Assembly (NCBI RefSeq): GCF_025421775.1
Contig: NZ_JAOEFX010000011.1
Coordinates: forward strand, 62,001-126,000
Length of the DNA: 64,000 bases
DNA from: Paenarthrobacter aurescens
Lineage (GTDB): Bacteria; Actinomycetota; Actinomycetes; Actinomycetales; Micrococcaceae
Direction of reading: 5' to 3'
The notes under the pieces were generated by a model. It worked only from the letters and a program-made list of their open reading frames with translations. It ran no database searches and was not told the origin of the DNA. This document shows, in pieces, positions 9,452 through 18,053 of this stretch (positions are counted from its first letter, which is position 1; each line of letters starts with the position of its first letter). The translations under genes and the position numbers were made by a program.

Positions 9452-10186
9452 GTGTTCTGGTGGCGCAATGAAGTTCGGCCCGGCGTTTCTGTAGCCTTCA
9501 CGGATACAGGCGCCGGGAACCTGGCTCTCCATGTGGGGGACAATCCCGTTGACGTAATGGAGCGCCGTGTTCATTTGAGCCGTGTTCTTTTGAGTGGGGC
9601 AGCCGGGCTGGGTGCAGAGCAGTTCCAGTACATGGATCAGGTCCATGGCAACACTGTGGAGTTCATCCAAGCCCACGGTCCTGGCCCCACTGCTGACGCC
9701 ATGGTTTCCGTTGCCTCGTCGGCGGGGCCGCGCGTAGCGCCACAGCCGCTTGCTGTCATGGTGGCGGATTGCGTGCCCGTGGTGCTCGTCGGGAACGACA
9801 CCAACAATGACGCCGTTATCGCCGTTGCCCACGCCGGACGCCCTGGTGTCGTATCCGCCGTCGTCCCCGCCACTGTGGAGGCAATGCGGAGCCGCGGGGC
9901 CGTGGATATCCATGCCTGGCTGGGACCGTCCATCTGCGGCTCCTGCTATGAAGTGCCGGAGCAACTGCGGGCCGACGTCGCGGCGCAGGTTCCGGCAACG
10001 TGGTCCACCACCTCGTGGGAAACTCCAGCCCTTGACCTCCCGGCCGGTGTGCGGTCCCAATTGGAGGCCCTGGACGTCACCGTGGAGTACTCAGGGGAGT
10101 GCACTCTGGAGAACGATTCCCTTTTCTCATACCGGCGGAATTCCCGGACCGGTCGATTTGCAGGTTTGGTGTGGACGCATGATTAG
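9452..10186 (+). CDS. pgeF: PgeF/YfiH-type peptidoglycan editing factor (multicopper-like)
   Basis: This 244-aa protein belongs to the YfiH/DUF152 family. E. coli YfiH acts as a peptidoglycan editing factor, and homologues have purine nucleoside phosphorylase or deaminase activity in vitro. The metal-site motifs are visible: VADCVPVVL, AVAHAGRPG (family HAGWRG) and GPSICGSCYEVP, supplying the His and Cys ligands. The start is a GTG 25 bp after ftsZ with an AGGAGAG-like site upstream. It overlaps the next gene by 8 bp. The location between ftsZ and yggS-sepF is standard. Confidence 0.88.
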   Translation: MFWWRNEVRPGVSVAFTDTGAGNLALHVGDNPVDVMERRVHLSRVLLSGAAGLGAEQFQYMDQVHGNTVEFIQAHGPGPTADAMVSVASSAGPRVAPQPLAVMVADCVPVVLVGNDTNNDAVIAVAHAGRPGVVSAVVPATVEAMRSRGAVDIHAWLGPSICGSCYEVPEQLRADVAAQVPATWSTTSWETPALDLPAGVRSQLEALDVTVEYSGECTLENDSLFSYRRNSRTGRFAGLVWTHD

Positions 10187-10928
10187 CCTTGGAAATGACG
10201 ATCAGCTGGATGGCGGAGACGCCCGCGCCGCTGAACTCGCTCAGCGTCTCGGGGTGGTCAGGCGCCGGATTGAGGCGGCCACGAGCGCTGCTGACCGCAC
10301 CGATCAACCCCGGCTCATTGTGGTGACCAAGTTCCATCCTGCAGAGGACGTCCGTCGACTGGCTGCCCTGGGGGTAACCGACGTGGGTGAGAACCGCGAC
10401 CAGGAAGCCGCATCGAAAAGTGCTGGGCTTGCAGGTGTTGATATCCGCTGGCACTTCATCGGGCAGCTTCAAAGCAACAAGGCAAAGTCGGTGGTCAAGT
10501 ATGCTGCGTCGGTTCAGTCGATCGACCGCCTCCAGGTGGTTGATGCACTGGGCAAGGCAATCGCCCGCGAGCAGGATGCTACCGGCCGGAGTGACCTCGA
10601 CTGCTTCATCCAAGTGAGTTTGGATAACGACGCCGGTGCACACCGCGGCGGGGCGGCTCCTGCCGACGTCGAGGTACTGGCGGAAAAGATAGAGTCGGCA
10701 GCCGGGCTGCAACTGTCGGGACTGATGGCCGTTGCGCCGCTGGGGGCCGACCCGGAAGCCGCGTTCGAGAAACTGGCCGGTATATCGGAGGCCCTCCGTG
10801 CCGTTCATCCGTCCGCGGCCGCGATATCTGCCGGGATGAGCCAGGACCTGGAAGCTGCAGTGAAGTTCGGGGCGACACACCTGAGAATTGGCTCCGATAT
10901 TCTCGGTTCCCGTCCGGCCGTGGGGTAG
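10179..10928 (+). CDS. YggS/PROSC-family PLP-binding protein
   Basis: This 249-aa protein belongs to the YggS (PLPBP) family, which binds pyridoxal 5'-phosphate on a single-domain alanine-racemase-like barrel and buffers vitamin B6 and amino-acid pools. The PLP lysine is in LIVVTKFHPAEDV, and GENRDQEAASK plus WHFIGQLQSNKAK are the family signatures. SGLMAVAPLG and GMSQDLEAAVKFGATHLRIGSDI close the barrel. The frame is open upstream inside pgeF, but the ATG at 10179 fits the family N-terminus and gives an 8-bp overlap. Confidence 0.92.
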   Translation: MISLGNDDQLDGGDARAAELAQRLGVVRRRIEAATSAADRTDQPRLIVVTKFHPAEDVRRLAALGVTDVGENRDQEAASKSAGLAGVDIRWHFIGQLQSNKAKSVVKYAASVQSIDRLQVVDALGKAIAREQDATGRSDLDCFIQVSLDNDAGAHRGGAAPADVEVLAEKIESAAGLQLSGLMAVAPLGADPEAAFEKLAGISEALRAVHPSAAAISAGMSQDLEAAVKFGATHLRIGSDILGSRPAVG

Positions 10929-10936
10929 CGTCGAAG

Positions 10937-10965
10937 TATTGGAATGACGGGCCGGGGTTCCAATA
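10937..10965. promoter_or_regulatory. Inverted repeat upstream of sepF
   Basis: TATTGGAA (10937-10944) and TTCCAATA (10958-10965) form a perfect 8-bp inverted repeat around a 13-nt G-rich spacer, about 50 bp before sepF. It could be an operator or an mRNA hairpin. No U-tract follows, so a terminator is unlikely. Function is unknown. Confidence 0.35.
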
Positions 10966-11014
10966 ATGTCAAGTCATGGCGGCCCGCCTACTGCAGAAAC
11001 GATAGGAGTGCACC

Positions 11015-11551
11015 ATGGCTGGCGCTCTGCGCAAGACAATGATCTATCTTGGGCTCGCCGACGGCGATGAACACTACGAATCTGAGCAGGCCGTCGTCCC
11101 GCACCATGACGAAGAACGCCCCAAGGCACAGGAACGGGAAGAGCGCAGGGCGCCTGCTCCCGTCCGGGAAGTTGTCCGTGAAATGCCCACTGTTGACGCC
11201 GAAGAGGAATACCGCGCACCCGTGACACCCATCAAGCGTGCGGCCTCCAGCCGCGAAGATGCCTCGGGCCTGAGGCAGATCACCACCGTTCACCCCCGTT
11301 CTTACAACGATGCCAAGGTCATCGGGGAGAGCTTCCGGGATGGCATTCCGGTCATTATGAATGTCACCGACATGGGTGAAGCTGATGCCAAGCGGCTCGT
11401 GGACTTCTCCGCGGGCCTGGTCTTTGGCCTGCACGGCAGCATCGAGCGGGTGACCAACAAGGTCTTCCTGTTGTCGCCGTCGTACGTCGAGGTCATCGGA
11501 GACGACAAGAAGGCCAGCGAAACGCAGGCCAGCTTCTTCAACCAGAGCTGA
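11015..11551 (+). CDS. sepF: SepF, FtsZ membrane anchor
   Basis: SepF (178 aa) tethers FtsZ to the membrane in bacteria lacking FtsA. The N-terminus MAGALRKTMIYLGL is an amphipathic membrane-targeting helix. A charged, variable linker (about 20-85) follows, then the conserved DUF552 dimerisation core (RSYNDAKVIGESFRDGIPVIMN to YVEV, about 90-168), which binds the FtsZ tail. The ATG has a TAGGAG site 6 bp upstream. A hairpin (11568-11597) follows the stop. Confidence 0.95.
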   Translation: MAGALRKTMIYLGLADGDEHYESEQAVVPHHDEERPKAQEREERRAPAPVREVVREMPTVDAEEEYRAPVTPIKRAASSREDASGLRQITTVHPRSYNDAKVIGESFRDGIPVIMNVTDMGEADAKRLVDFSAGLVFGLHGSIERVTNKVFLLSPSYVEVIGDDKKASETQASFFNQS

Positions 11552-11567
11552 CAAGGATCTTTCGCGT

Positions 11568-11597
11568 GATGCCAGGCGGGTCAACCTGCCTGGCATC
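11568..11597 (+). terminator. Hairpin terminator after sepF
   Basis: GATGCCAGGC (11568-11577) pairs perfectly with GCCTGGCATC (11588-11597) around a 10-nt loop, 16 bp after the sepF stop. The tail is only moderately T-rich (TGTGTTGC), so termination may be partial and allow read-through into yggT. Confidence 0.6.
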
Positions 11598-11658
11598 TGT
11601 GTTGCAATAGTAGGGACCGATCCGAATTCCGGAACAAGTGGGAGATCTGAGCTAACTC

Positions 11659-11946
11659 GTGGGCATTGTTTTCGGCCTTATCTATATTGTGTTGTTGCTG
11701 TTCTTCATTGCCCTGATCATCCGGCTCATCTTTGAATGGGTTCAGATGTTTGCCCGCCAGTGGCGGCCGAGGGGTGTGGCGTTGGTAACAGCGCATGTGG
11801 TCTACTCCGTTACGGATCCTCCGCTTGGGAGGCTCCGCAGGCTGATACCTCCACTCCAATTGGGTGGAATCTCCTTGGATCTGGGCTTCCTGATCCTGAT
11901 TATTGCCGTCAGTATTGCCATGGCAGTAACCAGCAGCTTGGCCTAG
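11659..11946 (+). CDS. YggT family membrane protein
   Basis: This 95-aa protein has two strongly hydrophobic segments (about residues 3-27 and 73-93) joined by a loop with YSVTDPPLGRLRRLIPP, the YggT family signature. YggT proteins sit between sepF and divIVA in Gram-positives and have a still unclear role linked to division or osmotic stress. The start is GTG with GGGAGATCT upstream. Family identification is good; molecular function is unknown. Confidence 0.85.
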   Translation: MGIVFGLIYIVLLLFFIALIIRLIFEWVQMFARQWRPRGVALVTAHVVYSVTDPPLGRLRRLIPPLQLGGISLDLGFLILIIAVSIAMAVTSSLA

Positions 11947-11994
11947 CTGCTCCGCGGAACCTGGACCACCGACGGTTCACAGGCCGCAAATTCG

Positions 11995-12022
11995 CCAATT
12001 CAACACGATGGTGTTGAATTGG
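11995..12022. repeat. Perfect 12-bp inverted repeat upstream of divIVA
   Basis: CCAATTCAACAC (11995-12006) and GTGTTGAATTGG (12011-12022) are exact reverse complements around a 4-nt loop. The right arm carries TTGAAT (12014-12019), which with TATTTA (12036-12041, 16-bp spacer) could be a divIVA promoter, so the repeat may be its operator. There is no U-tract. A GGAGG overlapping the right arm precedes an 18-codon micro-ORF (12032-12085). Confidence 0.5.
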
Positions 12023-12031
12023 AGGAACAAG

Positions 12032-12085
12032 ATGATATTTAGGTACCGTAGTTTTGAACGGCCGGAAGGCCTACTGACTAACTAG
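12032..12085 (+). other. Possible 17-aa leader peptide upstream of divIVA
   Basis: An ATG at 12032, preceded by GGAGG (12021-12025, 6-nt spacing), opens a 17-residue frame (MIFRYRSFERPEGLLTN) that stops 17 bp before the divIVA start. The ribosome site is strong for so short an ORF, but no homologue is known to me. It may be fortuitous: the same bases could instead hold the -10 region of a divIVA promoter. Confidence 0.25.
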
Positions 12086-12102
12086 ACCAACGAGGTGACC
12101 AG

Positions 12103-12801
12103 ATGGCTTTGACGCCAGAAGACGTTGTCAACAAGCGCTTTCAGCCGACCAAGTTCCGCGAAGGCTACGACCAGGACGAGGTAGACGACTTCCTCGACGA
12201 GATCGTGGTGGAACTTCGCCGCTTGAACCAGGAGAATGACGAACTTCGCAAGAAGCTCGGCGAAGCCGGTTCGGCTGTGCCTGCTGCAACTGCTGCGGCT
12301 CCGGTCGTTGAGAAGGTTCCTGCCCCCGTCAAGGTCGATAAGGAAGCTGAAGCCAAGGCAGAAGCCGAGGCCAAGGCTGCTGAAGCTGCCAAGAAGAAGG
12401 AAGCAGAGCAGGCCGCAGCAACTGCCGCCGCCGCAAAGGCTCCCGCTGCAAACAACAGCGTCACCCCTTCCGCTGAGTCTGCCGCAGGTTTGCTTGCCAT
12501 GGCCCAGCAGATGCACGACAAGCACGTTTCCGATGGTGCACAGCAGAAGGAAAAGATCATCGCTGAGGCGCAGATCGAGGCCTCCAGCCTCGTCAACGAC
12601 GCCCAGGAGAAGTCCCGCAAGATCCTTGGCGCCCTGGAGCAGCAGCGCTCTGTACTTGAGCGCAAGGTTGAACAGCTCCGTGGCTTCGAGCGCGACTACC
12701 GCTCACGCCTGAAGGCCTACATCGAAGGCCAACTGCGTGACCTTGACGCCCGTGGTTCCGTTGCTGCCCCTGAGGTCGGCGAAGCAACCGCAGACGTTTA
12801 G
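12103..12801 (+). CDS. divIVA: DivIVA/Wag31 polar growth coiled-coil protein
   Basis: DivIVA (232 aa; Wag31/Ag84 in mycobacteria) marks curved membrane at poles and septa and directs cell wall growth in actinobacteria. The N-terminal domain MALTPEDVVNKRFQPTKFREGY to about residue 50 is the membrane-binding DivIVA domain. A low-complexity Ala/Glu/Lys segment (about 65-125) follows, then a long C-terminal coiled coil. GAGGTGA lies just before the ATG. A strong terminator follows. The position after sepF-yggT is canonical. Confidence 0.96.
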   Translation: MALTPEDVVNKRFQPTKFREGYDQDEVDDFLDEIVVELRRLNQENDELRKKLGEAGSAVPAATAAAPVVEKVPAPVKVDKEAEAKAEAEAKAAEAAKKKEAEQAAATAAAAKAPAANNSVTPSAESAAGLLAMAQQMHDKHVSDGAQQKEKIIAEAQIEASSLVNDAQEKSRKILGALEQQRSVLERKVEQLRGFERDYRSRLKAYIEGQLRDLDARGSVAAPEVGEATADV

Positions 12802-12812
12802 CAAGTATTCTG

Positions 12813-12850
12813 AAAGCCGGTGGCTGAGGACTCCTCGGCCACCGGCTTTT
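12813..12850 (+). terminator. Rho-independent terminator of divIVA
   Basis: AAAGCCGGTGGC (12813-12824) pairs with GCCACCGGCTTT (12838-12849), with further inner GAGG/CCTC pairing and a TTTTGCTGTTTT tail. It sits 12 bp after the divIVA stop and separates the dcw transcript from lspA. Confidence 0.85.
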
Positions 12851-12899
12851 GCTGTTTTAACCTGGCAGCAGCCCGCCACGCTTCCCGAATGAAAGCACA

Positions 12900-13508
12900 A
12901 TGACCGACGACTTCACCGATGGTGCCCCGCAGCCTGCGCCCACCGCACGCCGTAAGTGGCGTCCGGCCATGCTCTGGCTCTTTGCCGGCTTCGCCGTGTT
13001 CGCCTATACCTTTGACCAGCTCACCAAACTGTGGGTGACCAGCACCATGACGGAGGGTGAGCGGATTCCCGTCCTGCCACCGTTGTTGCACTGGTATTAC
13101 ATACGGAACTCCGGGGCAGCTTTCTCCATTGGCGAGGACGTGACGTGGATCTTTACGATCGTCATGGCCGTTGTTTCCGTGGCGATACTCTTCCAGTTGC
13201 GCCGTCTGGGATCGGCGTGGTGGGCCTTGTCGCTGGGTCTGCTGCTGGGGGGTGCGTTGGGAAATTTGACAGATCGTTTGTTCCGGGAACCCTCCTTTGC
13301 CATGGGGCATGTGGTGGATTTCATCCAACTGCCGAATTTTGCCATCTTCAACATCGCAGACTCAGCGGTGGTGTCCGGCGTCGTCATTATCTGCCTCCTG
13401 ACGCTGCGCGGTATTGGCATGGACGGGACGCGCCAGGTCGCCGCGCCCAAGGCGGCCAATGATGCCAGGCATTCCGGCGGATCCAGCGGGGAGCCTGCTG
13501 GTGAGTAA
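12900..13508 (+). CDS. lspA: LspA, prolipoprotein signal peptidase
   Basis: LspA (202 aa) cleaves lipoprotein signal peptides ahead of the lipidated Cys in the membrane. It has four transmembrane helices and the catalytic motifs: DQLTKLWV near residue 39, YIRNSGAAFSIG near 65, GALGNLTDRLF near 117 and FNIADSAVVSG near 150; the Asp residues of the last two form the dyad. An extended hydrophilic C-terminus of about 30 residues overlaps rluD by 8 bp. Its substrates would include the two island lipoproteins. Confidence 0.95.
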   Translation: MTDDFTDGAPQPAPTARRKWRPAMLWLFAGFAVFAYTFDQLTKLWVTSTMTEGERIPVLPPLLHWYYIRNSGAAFSIGEDVTWIFTIVMAVVSVAILFQLRRLGSAWWALSLGLLLGGALGNLTDRLFREPSFAMGHVVDFIQLPNFAIFNIADSAVVSGVVIICLLTLRGIGMDGTRQVAAPKAANDARHSGGSSGEPAGE

Positions 13509-14427
13509 GTCCGTAGTTGTACCCGAAGAGCTGGCCGGGGTGCGGGCCGATGCCGGCTTGGCGCAATTGCTTGACGTCTCCCGGTCCGCGGCGGCGTTGC
13601 TGATCGCTGAAGGCAACGTGACCAGCGCCGGTGTTGTACTGGGTAAGTCGGCGAAGCTTGTTGCCGGCGCGGTGCTGGATGTCACGGTCCCCGAGCGGCC
13701 GGATCCCTTGGAAGTCGTGGAGGAAGTTGTGGAAGGCCTGAAGATCCTGCTGGATGATGAGGAATTCGTCGTCATCGACAAACCGGTGGGGGTTGCCGCG
13801 CATCCGTCTCCCGGTTGGGTTGGACCCACGGTGGTGGGAGGCCTCGCCGGTGCCGGGTACAGAATTTCCACTTCCGGGGCGCCGGAGCGGGCGGGCATCG
13901 TCCATAGACTCGATGTCGGGACGTCCGGCGTCATGGTGGTGGCCAAGACCGAGCATGCCTACACGGTCTTGAAGCGCGCCTTCAAGGAGCGCACTGTGGA
14001 GAAGGTCTATCACGCAGTTGTCCAGGGGCTGCCCGATCCGCTTCAAGGCACCATTGACGCCCCGATCGGTCGCCACCCGGGCCACGACTGGCGGTTCGCT
14101 GTCATCGAGGACGGCCGGCCCTCCGTGACGCATTATGAGGTCCTTGAAGCGTTCGGCAAGGCGACGCTGGTGGAAGTTCATCTGGAGACAGGCCGTACCC
14201 ACCAGATCCGGGTCCACTTTTCCGCGTTGCGCCACCCTTGTGCCGGAGATCTCACCTATGGCGCGGACCCGCGGCTCGCGGCGAACCTCGGGCTGACCAG
14301 GCAGTGGTTGCATGCCCGCCAACTTGGTTTCACCCATCCCCGTACGGGTGAATGGGTGGAAGTCAGCAGCGAGTACCCGGCCGACCTCCAGTACGCCTTG
14401 GACTTGCTGGCCACCGGCTCCGCGTAG
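13501..14427 (+). CDS. RluD-family 23S rRNA pseudouridine synthase
   Basis: This 308-aa enzyme isomerises specific uridines in RNA, most likely 23S rRNA. An S4 RNA-binding domain occupies residues 1-70, followed by the RluA/RluD catalytic domain with GIVHRLDVGTSGVMVVAKT, where Asp is catalytic, and LETGRTHQIRVHF. The GTG at 13501 overlaps the lspA stop by 8 bp with GGGGAG 9 bp upstream; the frame is open upstream but offers no better start. lspA-rluD pairing is common in bacteria. The exact rRNA target cannot be read from sequence. Confidence 0.88.
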   Translation: MSKSVVVPEELAGVRADAGLAQLLDVSRSAAALLIAEGNVTSAGVVLGKSAKLVAGAVLDVTVPERPDPLEVVEEVVEGLKILLDDEEFVVIDKPVGVAAHPSPGWVGPTVVGGLAGAGYRISTSGAPERAGIVHRLDVGTSGVMVVAKTEHAYTVLKRAFKERTVEKVYHAVVQGLPDPLQGTIDAPIGRHPGHDWRFAVIEDGRPSVTHYEVLEAFGKATLVEVHLETGRTHQIRVHFSALRHPCAGDLTYGADPRLAANLGLTRQWLHARQLGFTHPRTGEWVEVSSEYPADLQYALDLLATGSA

Positions 14428-14476
14428 CCAAGGCAGGCTTCGCCGCCCGGGTCCATGTTCTCCCTGACCCGGACGG

Positions 14477-14482
14477 TAGACT
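14477..14482 (+). promoter_or_regulatory. Leaderless -10 box of dnaE
   Basis: TAGACT ends exactly 6 nt before the GTG at 14489. Transcription would start at about the first base of the start codon, giving a leaderless mRNA. No clear -35 is visible. Confidence 0.5.
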
Positions 14483-14488
14483 GTCGTG

Positions 14489-17400
14489 GTGACTTCCAGC
14501 AATGATTCGTTCGTCCACCTGCACACCCATACCGAGTACTCCATGCTGGATGGAGCGGCCCGCCTGGGTGAACTGTTCGATGAAACCGAACGTCTCGGGA
14601 TGCCCGCCCTGGCCACCACGGACCACGGCTACCTGTTCGGTGCGTTCGACTTCTGGCGCAAGGCCACGGACAAGGGCATCAAGCCCATCATCGGCGTCGA
14701 AGCCTACGTCACGCCCGGCACCGCCCGGGGCGATAAGGAACGCGTACGCTGGGGCGACGAAAGCCAGCGCAAGGATGACGTTTCCGGTGGTGGCTCCTAC
14801 ACCCACATGACGCTCCTGAGCTACAACAACGTGGGTATGAGGAACCTGTTCCGGGCCTCGTCCATTGCTTCCCTCGACTCCGTTTTTGGTAAGTGGCCCA
14901 GGCTGGACCGGGAACTGCTTAACACCTACTCCGAAGGTCTGATCGCCACCACGGGCTGCCCCTCCGGGGAAGTCCAGACCAAGCTGAGGCTTGGCCTTTA
15001 CCGCGAAGCCGTTGAGGCCGCAGCGGAGTTCCGCGACATCTTCGGGGCAGAGAACTACTTCCTTGAGCTGATGGACCACGGCCTGGACATTGAACGTCGC
15101 GTCACTGGCGACCTCCTGCGCCTGGGCAAGGAGCTCAACCTCCCGCTGGTGGCCACCAACGACCTCCATTACACGCACGAGCACGATGCCAAAGCCCACG
15201 AGGCCCTGCTGGCAATCCAGTCCGGTTCCACGCTCCTGGAACCAACGTATGACAACGGCGGGTCCCGCTTCGCTTTCTCGGGCAGCGGCTACTACCTGAA
15301 GTCGCCGCAGGAAATGCGGGAACTGTTCCGCGACCATCCCGAGGCGTGCGACAACACGCTGCTCATCGCCGAGCGCTGCGAAGTTTCGTTCAACACGGGC
15401 GCCAACTACATGCCGCGTTTCCCTTGCCCGCCCGGCGAAGACGAGACCTCCTGGCTGGTCAAGGAAGTAGACACCGGCCTCAAGTACCGTTACCCCCAGG
15501 GCATTCCGGACAAGGTCCGCAAGCAAGCGGACTACGAGCTCGGCGTCATTACCTCCATGGGCTTCCCGGGCTACTTCCTGGTGGTTGCCGACTTCATCAA
15601 CTGGGCCAAGAACAACGGGATCCGGGTGGGTCCTGGCCGTGGTTCCGGTGCAGGCTCCATGGTGGCTTACGCCATGCGCATCACCGACCTCGATCCTCTG
15701 CAGCACGGCCTGATCTTCGAACGCTTCCTGAACCCGGACCGCGTTTCCATGCCCGACTTCGACGTCGACTTCGATGATCGGCGCCGCTCCGAAGTGATTG
15801 ACTACGTCACCAAGAAATACGGCGACGAGCGCGTGGCGATGATCGTCACCTACGGAACCATCAAGACCAAGCAGGCGCTCAAGGACTCCTCCCGCGTGCT
15901 GGGCTACCCCTTCAGCATGGGTGAGACCCTGACCAAGGCGCTTCCGCCTGCCGTCATGGCCAAGGACATCCCGCTCGCGGACATCCAGAACCCCGAGTCC
16001 AAGCGCTACAGCGAAGCGGGCGATTTCCGCCAACTCATCGCTACCGATCCGGAGGCCGCCAAGGTCTTTGAGACGGCCTTGGGCATCGAAGGCCTGAAGC
16101 GCCAGTGGGGTGTCCACGCTGCCGGCGTCATCATGTCCTCGGACCCCATCATCGACGTCATTCCGATCATGCGCCGTTTCCAGGACGGCCAGGTCATCAC
16201 CCAGTTCGACTACCCCACGTCCGAAGGCCTCGGCCTGATCAAGATGGACTTCCTGGGCCTCCGAAATCTGACGATCATTTCGGATGCCCTGGAAAACATC
16301 AAGATGAACCGTGACGTCGAGTTGGACCTGGAAAACCTGGAACTCGACGACGCCGCTTCCTATGAACTCCTTGCCCGCGGTGACACCCTGGGCGTGTTCC
16401 AGCTTGACGGCGGACCCATGCGGTCCTTGCTCAAGCTGATGAAGCCCGACAACTTCGAAGACATCTCCGCCGTCCTGGCGCTGTACCGCCCGGGTCCCAT
16501 GGGTGCCAACGCGCACACTGACTACGCGTTGCGCAAGAACGGGATCCAAGAGGTCATTCCGATCCACCCGGAGCTGGAAGAACCCCTCAAGGAAATCCTC
16601 GGCGGCACCTTCGGCCTGATTGTGTATCAGGAACAGGTTATGGCCGTGGCACAGAAGCTGGCCGGCTACTCGCTGGGCCAAGCTGACATTCTCCGCCGCG
16701 CCATGGGCAAGAAGAAGAAGTCCGAACTGGACAAGCAGTTTGCCGGTTTCTCGCAAGGCATGCAGGACAACGGCTATTCCATGGCCGCCGTGAAGACCCT
16801 CTGGGACATCCTTCTTCCGTTCTCCGATTACGCCTTCAACAAGGCCCACTCGGCTGCGTATGGCGTGATCTCCTACTGGACGGCTTACTTGAAGGCGCAC
16901 TACGCGCCGGAATACATGGCTGCACTGCTGACCTCGGTGGGCGATGACAAGGACAAGTCGGCCATCTACCTCAACGAGTGCCGGCGCATGGGCATCACGG
17001 TCCTGCCGCCGGATGTCAACGAATCCTCGCTGAACTTCACGCCTGTGGGAACGGACATCCGTTTCGGCATGGGTGCCATCAGGAACGTCGGTGTGAACGT
17101 GGTGGACGCCATGGTCTCAACGCGAGCCACAGAGGGCAACTACACCTCGTTCAAGGATTTCCTCCTGAAGGTTCCGGCCGTGGTGTGCAACAAGCGCACC
17201 ATCGAATCGCTGATCAAGGCCGGCGCTTTCGATTCGCTGGGGCACCACCGCCGCGCTTTGGCTATGATCCACGAAGAAGCCATCGATTCGGTGATCACCC
17301 TCAAACGCAACGAGGCGATTGGCCAGTTCGACCTCTTCGCCGGCTTCGAGGACCAGGAGCCCGAAGCGTCGCTCACCACGGAAATCCCTGACCTGCCCGA

Positions 17401-18046
17401 GTGGGAGAAGAAGGACAAGCTGTCCTTCGAACGGGACATGCTGGGACTTTACGTTTCAGATCATCCCCTGCAGGGGCTGGAGGGCGTTCTCAGCCAGCAC
17501 GCGGAACAGTCCATTACCTCGATCATCGGTGAGGACGGACCGCACGACGGCGCAATTGTCACCATTGCGGGCATGATCACCTCGTTGAGCCGCAGGATCG
17601 CCAAGGCCAGCGGCAACGCCTACGCCCGGGCCGAAATCGAAGACCTCGGCGCTTCCATGGAGGTCATGTTCTTCGGCCAGGTCTACGGTCCCATCGCTTC
17701 GGTCCTGGCGGAGGACCTGATCGTGGTAGTCAAGGGCAGGCTGCAGCGCCGGGATGACGGGGCAGTAACACTGAACTGCATGGAACTCTCCGTTCCGGAC
17801 CTCAGCGAAAGCGTGAATGGACCAGTGGTGATCACTATTCCCACTTTCAAAGCCACGGAGTCGGTGGTGACGGATCTGCGCGATGTCCTGAGGACGCACC
17901 GGGGCAACTCCGAGGTCCGGCTGAAACTGATGGGTGATACCAAGGTGGAGGTCATGGGCCTGCCCGTCCATATGCGGGTCAACCCCAGTCCATCGCTTTT
18001 TGGTGACTTGAAGGTCCTGCTGGGCCCGGCCTGCCTGGATAACTAG
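14489..18046 (+). CDS. dnaE: DnaE, DNA polymerase III alpha subunit
   Basis: DnaE (1185 aa) is the replicative polymerase catalytic subunit. The N-terminal PHP domain begins HLHTHTEYSMLDGAARLGEL. The palm carries GPGRGSGAGSMVAY and the catalytic PDFDVDFDDRRR (about residue 425). YRPGPMGANAHTDYALRKNG and the C-terminal helix-hairpin-helix and OB regions follow. Length fits DnaE1, not the error-prone DnaE2. Tandem GTG codons at 14486 and 14489 are both possible; I prefer 14489 because it lies exactly 6 nt after a TAGACT -10 box and no Shine-Dalgarno is present. Confidence 0.96.
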   Translation: MTSSNDSFVHLHTHTEYSMLDGAARLGELFDETERLGMPALATTDHGYLFGAFDFWRKATDKGIKPIIGVEAYVTPGTARGDKERVRWGDESQRKDDVSGGGSYTHMTLLSYNNVGMRNLFRASSIASLDSVFGKWPRLDRELLNTYSEGLIATTGCPSGEVQTKLRLGLYREAVEAAAEFRDIFGAENYFLELMDHGLDIERRVTGDLLRLGKELNLPLVATNDLHYTHEHDAKAHEALLAIQSGSTLLEPTYDNGGSRFAFSGSGYYLKSPQEMRELFRDHPEACDNTLLIAERCEVSFNTGANYMPRFPCPPGEDETSWLVKEVDTGLKYRYPQGIPDKVRKQADYELGVITSMGFPGYFLVVADFINWAKNNGIRVGPGRGSGAGSMVAYAMRITDLDPLQHGLIFERFLNPDRVSMPDFDVDFDDRRRSEVIDYVTKKYGDERVAMIVTYGTIKTKQALKDSSRVLGYPFSMGETLTKALPPAVMAKDIPLADIQNPESKRYSEAGDFRQLIATDPEAAKVFETALGIEGLKRQWGVHAAGVIMSSDPIIDVIPIMRRFQDGQVITQFDYPTSEGLGLIKMDFLGLRNLTIISDALENIKMNRDVELDLENLELDDAASYELLARGDTLGVFQLDGGPMRSLLKLMKPDNFEDISAVLALYRPGPMGANAHTDYALRKNGIQEVIPIHPELEEPLKEILGGTFGLIVYQEQVMAVAQKLAGYSLGQADILRRAMGKKKKSELDKQFAGFSQGMQDNGYSMAAVKTLWDILLPFSDYAFNKAHSAAYGVISYWTAYLKAHYAPEYMAALLTSVGDDKDKSAIYLNECRRMGITVLPPDVNESSLNFTPVGTDIRFGMGAIRNVGVNVVDAMVSTRATEGNYTSFKDFLLKVPAVVCNKRTIESLIKAGAFDSLGHHRRALAMIHEEAIDSVITLKRNEAIGQFDLFAGFEDQEPEASLTTEIPDLPEWEKKDKLSFERDMLGLYVSDHPLQGLEGVLSQHAEQSITSIIGEDGPHDGAIVTIAGMITSLSRRIAKASGNAYARAEIEDLGASMEVMFFGQVYGPIASVLAEDLIVVVKGRLQRRDDGAVTLNCMELSVPDLSESVNGPVVITIPTFKATESVVTDLRDVLRTHRGNSEVRLKLMGDTKVEVMGLPVHMRVNPSPSLFGDLKVLLGPACLDN

Positions 18047-18053
18047 CGGCAGG

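Noticed and set aside
9750..10178. Upstream extension of the YggS frame inside pgeF
   Set aside because: The translated extension is Pro/Trp/Ser-rich nonsense; family homology starts at the ATG at 10179.
14363..16900. 845-codon open frame antisense to dnaE
   Set aside because: It mirrors the codon pattern of dnaE, has no recognisable domains and also covers the end of the rluD-type gene; a high-GC shadow.
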